Positions 1 to 10,285 are shown, counted from the stretch's first letter. The stretch is 25,107 nt of DNA from Larix sibirica (GCA_004151065.3 NWUY0300041667.1:13513-38619); one strand, 5' to 3'. Notes: a model not told the origin generated them from the letters alone. A program made the numbers and translations.

Positions 1-518
1 ACATACCAAAAACCACATCAAACCAGCTTACCAATCTCAAGATATAAGCAAATAAGTCACTACAGTTCTGTATCAACAAATTTTGCAGGTGTGTCAATAG
101 TTGTTTCAACAACCTTCCTGAACCAATTTCTCACAAACTACAAACTAGGTTTGGATGAAATTTTTCAAGCAAGTTTTTATTAGTCCCATGCATCTCCACA
201 CCAAAAATCAGAGAAATCCACATCACGGATATCAAGCAAAATGCAAAATGGATGTAGGTGATGATGTCCATTTTCTCGAAAACCGTACATTGGATTGAGC
301 TGAAGCTTTCCAAGTTTGTTCTTCTTACCATAATTCTTCACTCCTCCAAGTTTCACGAATATCCAGTTAAGGGTTTGCAAGATATCCTTATTTCAATTTC
401 TGCATTTTTTTATAAAAACGTGAATGAAATACATGAACTGCAAGAATAGATGAGAGTGCTTTGCAAAGAACAAAAACCATCTGAACATTGTGAAGTTCTC
501 CCCCAAACTGATGAAATT
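1..518. other. Unassigned AT-rich sequence, no gene seen
   Basis: I see no recognisable protein, RNA gene or repeat here. The short open frames on both strands overlap one another and none carries a motif. The stretch could be the degraded inside of a mobile element or plain spacer. Confidence 0.5.
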
Positions 519-1001
519 TCATTGTCTGTTCCCGAAAAAAGAAAAAAAAATCATAGTAGGAGAAAAAAGTAAAATTCCACTTTTCAATAGTAGATTTAGA
601 ATTGCTTGCGTTTGTTGATCATTCTTCAAGAAGTGGGATTGATCCTCTGTATATAAGACTGTTCCTGACAAGACTTTCATGACTACATTTGAAAAATGAA
701 TATGTTGTATAGATATCATTGCTATGTACTTTGCTACCAAATTACCATGAATTAGAACCATATTGAGTGTTTCCAAATAAGTGTGTTGAAAAGAATGATA
801 ATCTTGTATTGCCTCTGCAATTCCTTTTACTTTAAGATAAGAAACCTTAGTGATGGTCTCTTCAACACAAAATAATTTGCAAATCTGAACTAGCAAATTG
901 TTAACAAGAATAATAGATATCCAGTGAAACGTTGGTGCAGATATAATATTTAATACATAGGACCGTGTATGTTCTTTGTCATTTCTTTGTTTCATATGCA
1001 T
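519..1001 (-). other. Unrecognised 160-codon open frame
   Basis: This is an uninterrupted minus-strand frame of 160 codons, the longest in the first 5 kb. The inferred protein is rich in Ile, Leu, Val and His and begins MHMKQRNDKEHTR. I see no catalytic motif, no clear repeat period, no convincing signal peptide and no zinc ligands. A decayed pentatricopeptide-type or transposon gene was considered, but no helical-repeat pattern can be lined up. It lies downstream of the minus-strand LINE A endonuclease remnant, where a reverse transcriptase would be expected, yet it shows no RT motif. It may be a chance frame in AT-rich DNA. Confidence 0.2.
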
Positions 1002-1084
1002 TTGCTGCTAATTCTCTCTCCACACACAGAACTCTTATTCATATTAACATTTCCAAAGCAGAATTAAATATATATCTGGTTGTC

Positions 1085-1730
1085 ATGGCTTTGTTTGATG
1101 AATTTTAGGCAACCAATCAATTAACAACAAGACAATTTGATCACTGAGAGATTATTTCTTTAATAAGCAGTTATAAACAAAGACCCAAGATGTAGTTGCC
1201 TCGTATCAACGAAATCACAATCCCTCATTGGGTCTTCTAGTTGTTCTTAAACAAGTCCCTAGTAATGTTTCCACCGTGGTTTTTTTATTGGATAAGATAA
1301 CATTAAAGTCACTAGCAAAAATCCTATCTCTTATTGGCTTGGTGTTCTTTGGAATATGCAAGAATTACCAACAAATTTCTTTGTCTATATAGAGAGGTGG
1401 CATGTAAACATTGAAAAGTGATACACTTTACTTGATGCTTGATGTAGCAAGCAAGTCAATAACCAATGTTGGGTTTGATGGGTATCTTTCAATGTGAAGG
1501 CATCACTATCCCATAAGGTGCAAATTCCCCCTCTGAATCTCCCCTTGCGTTGATCGCATCTCCACTACTATTTTTTCATGTCACTTGCCTACCTTTAAAG
1601 CTTCTTCTGTATCTAGCTCTATCTCCTATAGGAGGAGGACAACTAGTTTGTATAACATGATCAAGTCCTTTAATGCTCGTTCTTTAAACTTGTTTCCTAA
1701 GCCTTGACAGTTATATGAAACTATTAGCAT
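1085..1730 (-). pseudogene. LINE A ORF2 N-terminus: APE-type endonuclease remnant
   Basis: A minus-strand ATG at 1728-1730 opens MLIVSYNCQGLGNKFKERAL, the usual start of a plant LINE ORF2 endonuclease, with the conserved Asn in SYNCQGLG. The QETK motif is degraded to stop-EIELD. After a frameshift the frame resumes with LWDSDAFTLKDTHQTQHWLL, followed by an NVY-like strand and SDFNVIL, which matches the GDFN motif of EEP nucleases. The domain then fades near 1085 without a clear SDH motif. In a working element this enzyme nicks the target DNA to prime reverse transcription. Stops and at least one frameshift make this copy inactive. Confidence 0.7.
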
Positions 1731-1759
1731 TAGTTATGATGAGGGGATTTGAACTTGCC

Positions 1760-2105
1760 ACTACCTTGCATATCTGATGGCCCTTGAGTTCATGTGTTTG
1801 AGTTGTTTATATTTTATCCCTATCCCCAAGGAGTGGTCTATAGTAGTTTGAATTCCAAGACTTTTCTCTTTATTAGTTGTCCCCTCACATTTCCCTTTTG
1901 AGGGATTTCTTTCCATCTTCTTATGTGGTCGGTATTCATCTATTTCCTCCTCCTCTACTCGCTTTAGTGTTCTTTTCCTAGTCACTAACATGTTGAACTA
2001 GATCTAGGGATTCTCTAAGTGAAGATTGATTTCTTCTTTATCATGATCAAAGGCTTCTTCTTCCTCGGGGATTAGAAGGGTTTCCATTAGTGTCTCAGTG
2101 AATGT
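1760..2105 (-). pseudogene. LINE A ORF1 C-terminal tail remnant
   Basis: In one minus-strand frame the inferred residues run from TLMETLLIPEEEEAFDHD through RKRTLKRVEEEEIDEYRP to the stop just above 1758. Two nearby stops (CCC TAG ATC TAG) separate the first part from an open stretch at 1761-1991. The charged, low-complexity composition and the place directly before the ORF2 endonuclease start fit the C-terminus of a LINE ORF1. No enzymatic role is implied. The assignment rests mainly on position and composition, so it is less sure than the DUF4283 part. Confidence 0.5.
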
Positions 2106-2475
2106 GGGTGTAACAATTATAAATAATAAGAAATAATACAAAATAATTAATAATTAATATAATTACAACTAGTAAGTTGATGAAAAGTCAAAGGGCACGT
2201 ACCCCTTCGCCTCGTGACCATTCAATGCATATAAGCAAATCATCATTAGGTTGGTTGTAGTCATCTTATTCATTTCTTCATTTAATAAATATTATATATA
2301 TTCAAAATTCGTAGAACAATTTTGTTATTTACAGTTTCCGCTTGCTACAATGGGCTATTGGAATTTCTAAGGTGTGAGAATAGGAACATTTTTTCCTTGC
2401 TTGGGATGTTCGATTGTACCTTCTTTTATATGGGTGAAAGCATTAAATTGCTTTGGAGAGAGGACTAGGTTTAAG
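2105..2475. other. AT-rich stretch splitting LINE A ORF1
   Basis: Between the zinc-knuckle half of ORF1 (above 2475) and its acidic tail (below 2105) the coding signal is lost. Around 2105-2340 the sequence is very AT-rich, with many ATAAT/TTATT runs. It may be an inserted element or simply a badly decayed linker. No terminal repeats or target duplication were found by eye. Confidence 0.4.
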
Positions 2476-3416
2476 GGCTAAGATGACGAACTACTTCTGA
2501 CTCTGCACTTGGAAGTCACTAGGATTGAAGGTTGAGGGCCTTTCAATCCATTTATACCTTTGTTTGCAACTATTATTTGCTGAGTTATTCCTTGAGGATT
2601 GGGAGCCATCTTCTTCTTGATTATTTGTCAAGGTTCTTCTTCGTCTGCTATTGGTTGTGCTTGGGGTTGATACATCTTGCAATCCTTTACAAAATGAGCA
2701 TATTCATGGAACATTTTGCACTTCAAGGGGAGTTGTTTATTGTCAATTGTTTGGATATGCTTCTAGTTGTTAAAGGTTAATAGTATAATTTCTAACAAAC
2801 TTTTCTCTAGATCTACTTCTACAAAGATTCATGTACATGCAAACAAGATAGATTTGGGTTTTGCTTTATCTATATACCTGCCAACAGAGTTCCTAATGCT
2901 TCTAAGTGCATCTTCAATCCAACAATGAAGAGGAAGGTGGGGGAACTGGACCCACGTTGATACAATTGAAGGAACATCCAGTGCCGGATATTCATGTGTC
3001 CATATATTTAGATACATACCTCTAGATCCAAGGAAATATGGCCCAGAATGGAAGATGAGGTCTCGATCTTCCTTTGTTTCAAACGGAAAGGTGTAGAAGC
3101 CTCTACCACATATATAATAAGTTCAATTTCCTTTCACCATCACCATCCAATGCTTATGGATCCATATGTCCATGGATCTAGGGGAAGGCCAAATGCATGT
3201 AAAATACCCTATCAAACCTCTTACAGCTAGGATGATCGCTTTCTTTCGAGAGGACATCGAAGGAAGAGGAACTTCAAATACCTGATCTAGCTTCTTTACA
3301 AAAAAAGATGGGTGTGTTTTATGTATGGATTTGCTTAGTGATTGAACAATAACAAAGAATGTAATCGCTTTAGGAGCAGGAGGAGGAGAATTACCCTGCT
3401 TAAATCAAGGTCCATT
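2475..3416 (-). pseudogene. LINE A ORF1: DUF4283-like domain and zinc knuckle
   Basis: One minus-strand frame can be followed for about 940 bases without a frameshift. It is broken only by stops at 3405-3407, 3123-3125, 2829-2831, 2763-2765 and 2628-2630. Most fit loss of a Trp (TGG) or Arg (CGA) codon. Recognisable parts in order are a Pro-rich N-terminus, a DUF4283-like core with GYFTCIWPSPRS, SGPYFLGSRGMYLNIW and VQFPHLPLHCW, the segment NSVGRYIDKAKPKSILFACT, and a zinc knuckle reading CKMFHEYAHFVKDC. The knuckle should be CX2CX4HX4C; its second Cys is Phe, so zinc binding is lost. In intact plant LINEs this protein is thought to bind the element RNA. The start is uncertain because decay blurs the N-terminus. 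Confidence 0.78.
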
Positions 3417-3419
3417 AAC

Positions 3420-5690
3420 AAAGTTGTGTGCTAAGTAAGCTAAACTAAGGTTTCTAAAACACTTGACCTCTCCAATTTTTAAAGTTTCTCTTCTAATCTA
3501 TATATATTATTATTTTCTTCTTTATTGATATATATTCTTTTACATAAATTGATCAAACTCTTAAAAAAATAATTTTATTTAAGTATTATATCCTCAAAAA
3601 AGCTATAACTTTCTAGATAGTAATATAATATATGCTTAGATTGCCCTCGAATCAAACACTTTCCTAAGGATCTCATATATCACTCATCCCTACATGTAAA
3701 TAGCAATTTAATTGATCCCTACAAAAGGTGAAAGGCCATTTATTCGATATAGCAATTTAATTGATCCCTACAAAAGGTGAAAGGCCATTTATTCGATATT
3801 CTAAAGGGTTGAAATTAAAAAGCATATAAGAACCCACATGAGTGATAATACCACTGGCCCCGCACATGTATACCACATCTACTAGTACAATATCTAAATT
3901 ATTGACCCTTTTTCATGTCATCCTCAATGTTTCCTTTATGCTATATAATAATATGTAAAAAAATGTAATTATACAATTAAGGGAGCAAGTTAGGATTGAA
4001 ATATGAATTATGAAAGGATTTACAAATTCACATTCATAATATTGATAATATTTATTATACGAGTTAGAATATAGTTGGGATTAGATTAAGGATTTATAGT
4101 TTTTAAGAAAAAATTTATAGGATGTTTTTCATATTTGTAGATGGTATTTTTTTAATAGTTTTTATATTTACAAGGATATATTTATAGCTATATTTGTAGA
4201 GGGTTTTGAACCTAGGTTTTCATGTCAATACAAGCCCTCACTTTGCTACTTGTCATTAGACTACATTTTTTAATAAATTTGTTGGCATTAACTAGTATAT
4301 CTCATGTTGGGAATTTAAACTATGCACTTGTTAGCATAGAACTAATGAAATGCCCAACAATATTAGTGGCAACTTGTTGAACCAACCCCTTGGGATTGTA
4401 AGGGCCCATTTATTCTCATTAACTCATAGATAATAACAAAATAAAACTTCTAATTTTTAACCGCTCAAACTCAAGCTTGCCCTCCATTCTTGATCTATGC
4501 TCGATCTTTATCATCACTTTCAAGATTTTTTCTTGAAACCAACTTCCATGAACCAATTTGTAACTCTTATAGTGAATTCCCTCCCTTGGAAACTAATTCT
4601 CAATCTCTAGAAACCTACTTTCTTCCCAAAAGCTCAACCAATTTTCTTTGGCCTTCTTCCTTCTATCTTTCTTCTCCACTTCAATCCATCTTCCTCTTAC
4701 ATTTGGATTTACATATTCACTAACAACCAACTCAACTACCATCTTACAACAATCCAACTCCATTTCTTTGTATCACATGCTCTTAACCTCATGAATCTTT
4801 GAATCTACACACACCATTTCATGCATGTTCAATTTAGACACACCAACTTTCTCTTTGTGCCTACACTCTCAACTCATTTTGCATGCATTTGCTTCCTCAT
4901 CAACCTTTTAATCATCCTCATTTTCAAATGTCCTTAGATACTTTTGCATCACAACATTTTTACAAATAAGTCAAATTTCTTGGCTTCAAATGAGACTTAT
5001 AAGACTATAGTTAAGTTGAGTTAACTTGAGTCACCCTTATTTTAATCCTCTGTTGATAAGTCAAACTCACCAATAATGAATAAAACTTATGAATCCTCAC
5101 AAGTTAGCTCTTACAAGTATTATCTCTATAATCTCATCTCATAATTCTTTTTCAATGGTGGTTCACCGAAGAGCTACATCCACCGGGAAATATGCCAACA
5201 CCTGCTATTCTGGAGAATCAAGGCATGACCAAAATTACATTCATTACATAGGGGCTCAACAAGAGCATCATGTCACTTACAAGAATTGAATCGGGGAAGG
5301 TAACAATCTCCCAACCACCCTAGCTACATCCAATAGACTCATCTCATAAATAGATTAAAAAAAATATCAATGTCAAATATTATTAAAAAGAAAAACCTAA
5401 TTTTAAATTATTTGTATAATTACATACTATTGAATCTATATAAATTTCTTATTTTCCAATGTTGTCTAACCTTTCAACATTAATTCGTATAACATAACTA
5501 AACGAAAGAATGGTGGATTTTTGTGAGAAAATAGAAAACATTCACAGAGTGTGAAAAAACAACTAATGATTTTTTCAAATTATGCTTAAAGCTTTATCGC
5601 TTGTTTTTTAGCATATCACTCGGTGCCCTCTATAATCCTATGTGGTTTATTGATCTCATCAATAACTGAGTGGATAGACGGCTTCTTTGC
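3420..5690. other. AT-rich spacer
   Basis: No gene is recognised in these 2.3 kb. The open frame at 4490-4723 is a Ser/Leu/Phe-rich translation of pyrimidine-rich DNA without motifs. The frame at 5089-5289 also shows none. A perfect 49-bp tandem duplication lies at 3701-3798. Long AT tracts at 3480-3610 and 3950-4200 suggest old non-coding or element-derived DNA. Confidence 0.5.
3701..3798. repeat. Perfect 49-bp tandem duplication
   Basis: The unit starting tagcaatttaattgatccc occupies 3701-3749 and is repeated exactly at 3750-3798, with no mismatch between copies. In a neighbourhood where other repeats are diverged, perfect identity points to a very recent duplication or an assembly artefact. 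Confidence 0.95.
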
Positions 5691-5707
5691 AGTAATATAA
5701 GTAAAAT

Positions 5708-5864
5708 GAATTGGCTTGTTGGGAAATTTGGAAGTCAAAGAATCTTTGAAAACAAAAGACTCAGCTCAAATCCACGATGGGGTGAATTGGCTTGTTTTAT
5801 ATGTTAGGAAATTTGGAAGTCGAGGAATTTAATGATTTTTTAAAACAAAAGGCTCAACTCAAAT
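5708..5864 (+). repeat. Local duplication in LINE B
   Basis: A segment beginning gaattggcttgtt at 5708 (about 65 bp) recurs at 5784 (about 81 bp). The copies share ggaaatttggaagt, then acaaaagRctcaRctcaaat, and the second copy has a short insert. Both translate in part to the EIWKSRN-type residues that precede RNase H in plant LINE ORF2, so a coding segment was duplicated before or during decay. Confidence 0.75.
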
Positions 5865-5942
5865 TGGATAGCACGCAAAGTTATTTTTTCTTTTCAAGAA
5901 TTTGGTGGAAATCCAAATTGTACTTGACCAAGAAATGAGGTT

Positions 5943-6437
5943 GTGCTCAGAAATCCTCCAACTTTTATAAATGGTTGCAGGGCAATATTTGATGGCGCCT
6001 CTCAATAATCAGCCAAGAAATGTGGTGTTGGTACTATCATTGAGTTGGATGGATCTCGGTTCATCAACTTATGGGTAAATTGCAATCTAGGTACAAACAC
6101 TCGTAGTGAACTCTTGGCTTTGTGTTGGTCCTTTATCACTAGACATTAGCATATCCATTTGCTTCAAATTGATAGTGACTCGCTTCTTATGGTCAACTAG
6201 GTAAAGAAACTATGTATCATTCACACTATTAATCTAAAACCATGGATGGATGAGGTGTTATTATTGTTGTCACATTATCCCAACATTTCTATCATCCATA
6301 TCTTTAGGGAGTTTAATGCCTGAGCTGATGCATTATCCAAACGTGGCTTAGATGCGGAGGAAGCCTATATTCATTTTGAATACTGACCAGATGGTGTTAT
6401 TTCCTCATTAGACAGAATTCTGATATTTGATCCATAA
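5943..6437 (+). pseudogene. LINE B ORF2 RNase H domain, stops only
   Basis: One plus-strand frame runs 495 bases with five internal stops and no frameshift. It begins VLRNPPTFINGCRAIFDGAS, where the Asp of FDGAS (codon 5991-5993) is the first catalytic acid of an RNase H fold. It continues with NTRSELLAL (Glu), LLQIDSDSLLMVN (Asp) and, after a stop at the expected Trp, ADALSKRGLDAEEAY (last Asp). All four DEDD positions can therefore be placed. Several stops fit Trp codons, for example in VN-stop-VKK and NA-stop-ADA. The natural end appears to be the TAA at 6435-6437. In plant LINEs this domain removes template RNA during cDNA synthesis. Confidence 0.82.
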
Positions 6438-6829
6438 CACTAAGAGTTTTTTTGGGATCCCATTTTTGTTATCAGCTAGGTTTAGCAGCATTCAGGTTTT
6501 TTTGTTTTGATCAATTAGACAGCCATTGACAGGCTTTATATCCTTGCAATTGTCTAGCGCATATATTATTTTAGACGCCGTGTTCTTGTTCATATACAGG
6601 GTCTGTTTTTTGTGGATCTTATTTGCATTATCCGGTTTCTCTTTTTCTTGTACATATCCTTACACTGGACTATCCTTGGCTTCATTTGGTTCTTTTGTTT
6701 CCGGTTCTGATTTGGGATCACGATTTCTGTGGACTTTTCATGGGTATTTGGCTTTGTATCTTCTTTCAGCTAGCTATGTATTTGGGACAATTATCTGTAT
6801 ACTTTTATAATTTAAAGTATAGCTAATTT

Positions 6830-7195
6830 TCTGTGTGAAAAAATAGGTAAAATGAACTCACAGAACATGATTGTGATATTAAAGTAGGTAAGAATCTTAT
6901 CCAAGTGAATTTATATTTTATTTTTTTGTATTTTTTTTTAAATATAATATTTAGGAAAAAATAAATTTACAATATCATTTTTTAATTAATTTTATAATTA
7001 AAAAAACTAAAAATATTGTATAAATTGTATTATTTTATAATAATTATACATTTGAAATTATCCAAATCTCTTTAGTTTTTTTTCAACAACAAAAGAACTA
7101 TATATGTATTAAAGTATGCTTTGCTTAAATAGTAGTACAAAATTTCAGCCATTTTAAACCTCATACGAGAGTAGAAATATAATATAACCCCATCT
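6830..7195. other. AT-rich spacer between LINE B and LINE C
   Basis: Very AT-rich DNA with T and A runs (for example around 6915-6945 and 6950-7075). No open frame or repeat of note. It may contain the decayed poly(A) end of LINE B. Confidence 0.5.
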
Positions 7196-7417
7196 TGCTT
7201 AAAGCAAGAAAACAATTAAAAAATCAGCACATAACTAAAAATAGCACAAGATCATGGCAAAACAATGTTGGACACCTTGGAAAAAACAAACTTGATGGCA
7301 TAAGGAGCTGCAGAAGCCACCGTTTGAGAACCTTCTATGGTTTCTCTAGCCTCTTCCAAGTCCTCTTCCTGCTACACACCCTGCTCTCCCCTATACCGTC
7401 TGACATCCCTGCTCCCC

Positions 7418-8628
7418 ATGGCCTCTGATCGGGGAGGGGTAGGTGTCCCCTCCCAAACAGCTCCCTCTCGTACTCCAGGTATGCCTAGATCAGCCCCGAA
7501 TCACTCGACAACCGCTACTTTGCAAATTGGCTCGGAGGAAATCCCCCTCCCTGACATCGATCCTCCAAAAACTGACAGTGATCCTCCAAAAACCGCTTCT
7601 AACTTGCCTCAAAATACTCCTTTGAAACAGTAGCATTCCGGAAATCCGCACCTGCATATCTCGGACAGCTGCTAGACCTATCCTGGCCCTTTCAGTGTAG
7701 AGAATAAACGCTCGTTCGCAGTACCTAAGGGACCATGCACTCATAGGCAAATTCATAGGCATTTGGCCCACGGAGCAAGCCCTAAGAGGTTGGATAGCAA
7801 CAAAATGGAAACCTAAATCCCACTATGATCTTTAGCTTGGCTCTAAGGGATTCTTTACCATTATTTTCCACCATCTGGAAGACAAGACCAGAGTAGAAGA
7901 CGGAGGACCCTATTTCTTCAACTCGGTAGGTCTATACTTGAAAAACTGGACTGAACACTTCTGCTCAAAAAAAGAAGACTTCACCTAGGACATGGTCTGG
8001 ATCAGAATGTATTCCCTCCCTCGGGAGTACTAGGATGAGGAAACGTTGAAAGATATTGGCAACACCTTGGGTAGTTATGTGCGCTCGGTTGATCAAGAAA
8101 AGCTCAGCAAATACACCTCCTATGCGCGGATCTGTGTATACATGAACATTGTGAAATCCCTTCTAGATGCTATTAATCACCCATGAAGACCCTGACTGGA
8201 TCCAACCCCTAGATTTTGAACATGTTCCCTTTGGATGTTGCAAATGCCACAAGCATGGTCACCTGTATCGGGACTGCCCCAAGAACAAGCCCATCAAAGA
8301 AGATCTGAAGGAAGAAGGTAGAGATGCAGAAGGTTTTCAAAGGCCTAGAAAAAAGCGGCGACAAGGCCTAAAACCTGTTGATGACAAACTTAAAGCGGAC
8401 ATTCCCACCACGAGTAACAGCTTTGAAATATTGGAAGGCCAACCTGAAGACTTGGAAGAAGATCCTAGTTCTAAGGTACTGATACAAGAGCAGCAGCTAT
8501 CTAAGCTCCAAACCCAGATGCAACAAACAAATCCAGGCATTTCTCTCTCTCAGAAACAACCTGTCAACTCTGCCGACTTACAAGGTAATCTATCCCATTC
8601 AAAAGAAACCCCCATTTGCATTCTATAG
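7418..8628 (+). pseudogene. LINE C ORF1: DUF4283-like domain and CCHC zinc knuckle
   Basis: An ATG at 7418-7420 opens MASDRGGVGVPSQTAPSRT and a Pro/Ser-rich N-terminus. After a frame change near 7630 the DUF4283-like core follows: ALIGKFIGIWPTEQALRGW, GSKGFFTIIFHHLEDKTRV, GGPYFFNSVGLYLKNW, MYSLPREY and KYTSYARICVYM. Stops fall at 7698-7700, 7833-7835, 7986-7988 and 8031-8033. A second frame change near 8165-8185 leads into FGCCKCHKHGHLYRDCP (8230-8278), an intact CX2CX4HX4C zinc knuckle, then a basic patch RPRKKRRQ and an acidic/Gln-rich tail. The protein would bind element RNA in a ribonucleoprotein. A third shift at the C5 run 8609-8613 separates this part from the ORF1 end. Confidence 0.85.
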
Positions 8629-8975
8629 ATTCATTTCCTGATATCATGATGGACGAAGAAATGTCTGAGCTAGAAATTGGAGATCTCGATCTCCTAGGGT
8701 TGGAATATGCATGCAAGATAAAAGAGTTCAGTTCCATTCCTGCATGCCAAATTCAGCTCCTCAAAGAAGCCCTAACTAAAGCCAAAGCTCAAAACAGACT
8801 CGGAATCCTCAATCTTCCTCAAAAAGACAAGCACAAACTTATTCGTGACATCAAAAAACGAGGGAGAAAATCCGACTTGCAAAGAATAAATCTGTTAGGC
8901 ACCCTTCTAGTTGAATCAAGGCAATATGCCCAGCTAACGAAATTCTTCCCCACTCTATCCCCCGGTTCACAATGA
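8616..8975 (+). pseudogene. LINE C ORF1 C-terminal part
   Basis: After a frame change in the C5 run at 8609-8613, the charged tail of ORF1 continues as SFPDIMMDEEMSELEIGDLD and later KDKHKLIRDIKKRGRKSDLQ. It ends at TGA 8973-8975, which overlaps the ATG of ORF2. I read it as the same protein as the preceding part, not a separate gene, because there is no credible ATG at its start and its charge pattern continues the tail. The Lys/Arg-rich stretch KKRGRK could serve in nucleic-acid binding or nuclear import, but that is inference. Confidence 0.65.
8972..8975 (+). promoter_or_regulatory. ORF1/ORF2 ATGA stop-start overlap
   Basis: The ORF1 stop TGA (8973-8975) overlaps the ORF2 start ATG (8972-8974) as ATGA. 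Such overlaps are known in some LINEs, where ORF2 is made by termination and reinitiation on one RNA. The start is supported because the endonuclease signature ISWNVRGFN follows within a few codons. Confidence 0.6.
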
Positions 8976-9921
8976 AGATGATATCATGGAATGTAAGAGG
9001 CTTTAACGGTCCTACCAAACGTAGAATGTTGAAAAGAAAAATTGAGCAAGATATACCAACTATGCTTTTTATTCAAGAAACCAAGTGCTCTTCTAATACT
9101 CTCCACCAGTTTATGGAAAAAATATGGAAAGGCTTCCAAAATGTGGCTATAGACACAAATGGCGCAGCAGGGGACATTTCCATTAACTGGAACCCATCAG
9201 TCATTACGCTCAGTTATTATGCAGCTAGTGCCCACGCTATTTCGGCCTCCTTCCACATCCTTGGTTCCAGTATTCACGGTCACCTCTTAAATGTGTACAG
9301 TCCTCAGCCTCCAGAACTCAAGCTTCAACTCCTAAACTTCTTGGAATGGTTCTCCTCGCTCCATCGAGATTCACCTCTCATCATCGGGGGGACTTCAATA
9401 TGACCACAACCCTTGAAGAAAAGAAGGGGGGCCTGAAAGTTCTATCCTCTAAAGACCAGCTATTCAAAGCTATTATTGCTGACATGAGACTGGTGGATCT
9501 TCAACCGTCCTCGGGCTTCTTCACTTAGAACAATTGAAAAGGGGGGGTGCATCAAATAACTAAACGGCTCGACCGCTTCCTGGTCTCGGAAGATATCTTA
9601 CATTCTGGTGGAATAATCGCATCCTTTGTTCTCCCTGCTGCAGGCTCCGATCATTGGCCCATCGACCTCACCTGGCAAAGCATTGGAACGCATCTCCACC
9701 ACCCCTTTCATTTTGAGATATTTTGGCTCTCCCACCCCTCCTTTATGGATTCCGTTAGCTATTGGTGGACCGAGATGCGGTTTGAAGGAAAGTCCAAAAT
9801 GGCTATCATGCAACAAAAACTCAAATTACTCAGAGCCAACCTCAGGAACTGGAATCACACTACCTTTGGATACATATTCAAAGATAAAAGAAGCATTAAG
9901 GAAGACCTCGAGTCCCTCTAA
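8972..9921 (+). pseudogene. LINE C ORF2: APE-type endonuclease domain
   Basis: ORF2 opens MKMISWNVRGFNGPTKRRML with the conserved Asn of SWNVRG, then FIQETKCSS with the metal-binding Glu, LLNVYSPQPP, and the GGDFN motif. That motif is split: the G6 run at 9386-9391 is out of frame, so one frame reads IIGGTSI and another resumes with DFNMTTTLEEKKGG. Two stops at 9526-9528 and 9535-9537 follow. Then come KRLDRFLVSEDIL and GSDHWPIDL, the SDH motif with the catalytic His. Motif order and spacing match the endonuclease that nicks target DNA in L1-like elements. From about 9690 the frame enters the linker toward the reverse transcriptase, to the stop at 9919-9921. Confidence 0.88.
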
Positions 9922-10285
9922 CGTTCCATCATGACCGAGGGGCTTTCTAAGGAACATACGCTCAAATAAAAAGATCTAATGGATCAACTCAACAAACGCT
10001 GTCAACAGGAAGAAACCCTTTGGAAGCAGAAATCAAGGGTAACTTAGTTAAAGGAAGGGGAACACAACACAGCTTTCTTCCACTGCTCCACGATACAACG
10101 CAAAATGCATAACCGCGTCACCAAACTCAAGACGAATGCAGGAGAGGTTCTTGAAGACCACGCAGACATTAAACAAGAGTTGTTAAGGACCTCCTTTCAA
10201 AACCTGCTATCTCCAGAGCAAACACCACGAGCATGTTACCCGACACATTCCTACCATCATTACTGCTGAGCATAATGCCTCCCTT
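9922..10285 (+). pseudogene. LINE C ORF2: linker between endonuclease and RT
   Basis: Coding residues continue in ORF2 order: DQLNKRCQQEETLWKQKSRV, a stop at 10045-10047, then LKEGEHNTAFFHCST and RKMHNRVTKLKTNAGEV. The block LKEGE-NTAFFH is characteristic of plant LINE ORF2 just before the reverse transcriptase. An additional stop lies at 9967-9969, where CAA would be expected. At least one frame change falls between about 10200 and 10285. No separate function is known for this linker. Confidence 0.75.

Larger units (their letters stand above)
1085..3420 (-). mobile_element. LINE A: decayed non-LTR retrotransposon, 5' part
   Basis: Read on the minus strand, this segment has the order of a plant L1-like LINE: ORF1 with a DUF4283-like domain and zinc knuckle, an ORF1 acidic/basic tail, then an ORF2 that opens with an endonuclease/exonuclease/phosphatase (EEP) domain. 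Homology fades near position 1085, before any reverse transcriptase, so only the 5' part is present here. All coding parts carry stops and no target-site duplication could be identified. The element is a different lineage from LINE C at 7195: its ORF1 has another N-terminus and its zinc-knuckle neighbourhood differs. Its high-coordinate (5') end, near 3420-3480, is approximate. Confidence 0.8.
5690..6830 (+). mobile_element. LINE B: 3' end of a decayed non-LTR retrotransposon
   Basis: This segment holds the tail of an ORF2: a connection region with EIWKS-type residues (5715-5850, containing a local duplication), an RNase H domain (5943-6437) and a T-rich 3' tail to about 6830. No reverse transcriptase precedes it, so the copy is 5'-truncated, as is usual for LINE insertions made by target-primed reverse transcription. 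It is on the same strand as LINE C but its RNase H sequence is clearly different, so it is a separate insertion and a separate lineage. The tail carries no clear poly(A); the 3' limit is judged from the change to AT-rich spacer. Confidence 0.7.

Noticed and set aside
4490-4723. 77-codon Ser/Leu/Phe-rich open frame
   Set aside because: It is a translation of pyrimidine-rich sequence with no motif, no partner exon and no homologous pattern.
6526-6826. Hydrophobic open frames suggesting a membrane protein
   Set aside because: They overlap in two frames and come from T-rich DNA directly after the LINE B RNase H stop; this is the 3' tail of the element.
9598-9816. Minus-strand open frames inside LINE C (also 7490-7771, 8337-8540, 10169-10387, 10684-10944, 11703-11894)
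   Set aside because: They lie antisense to conserved LINE domains and show no motifs of their own.
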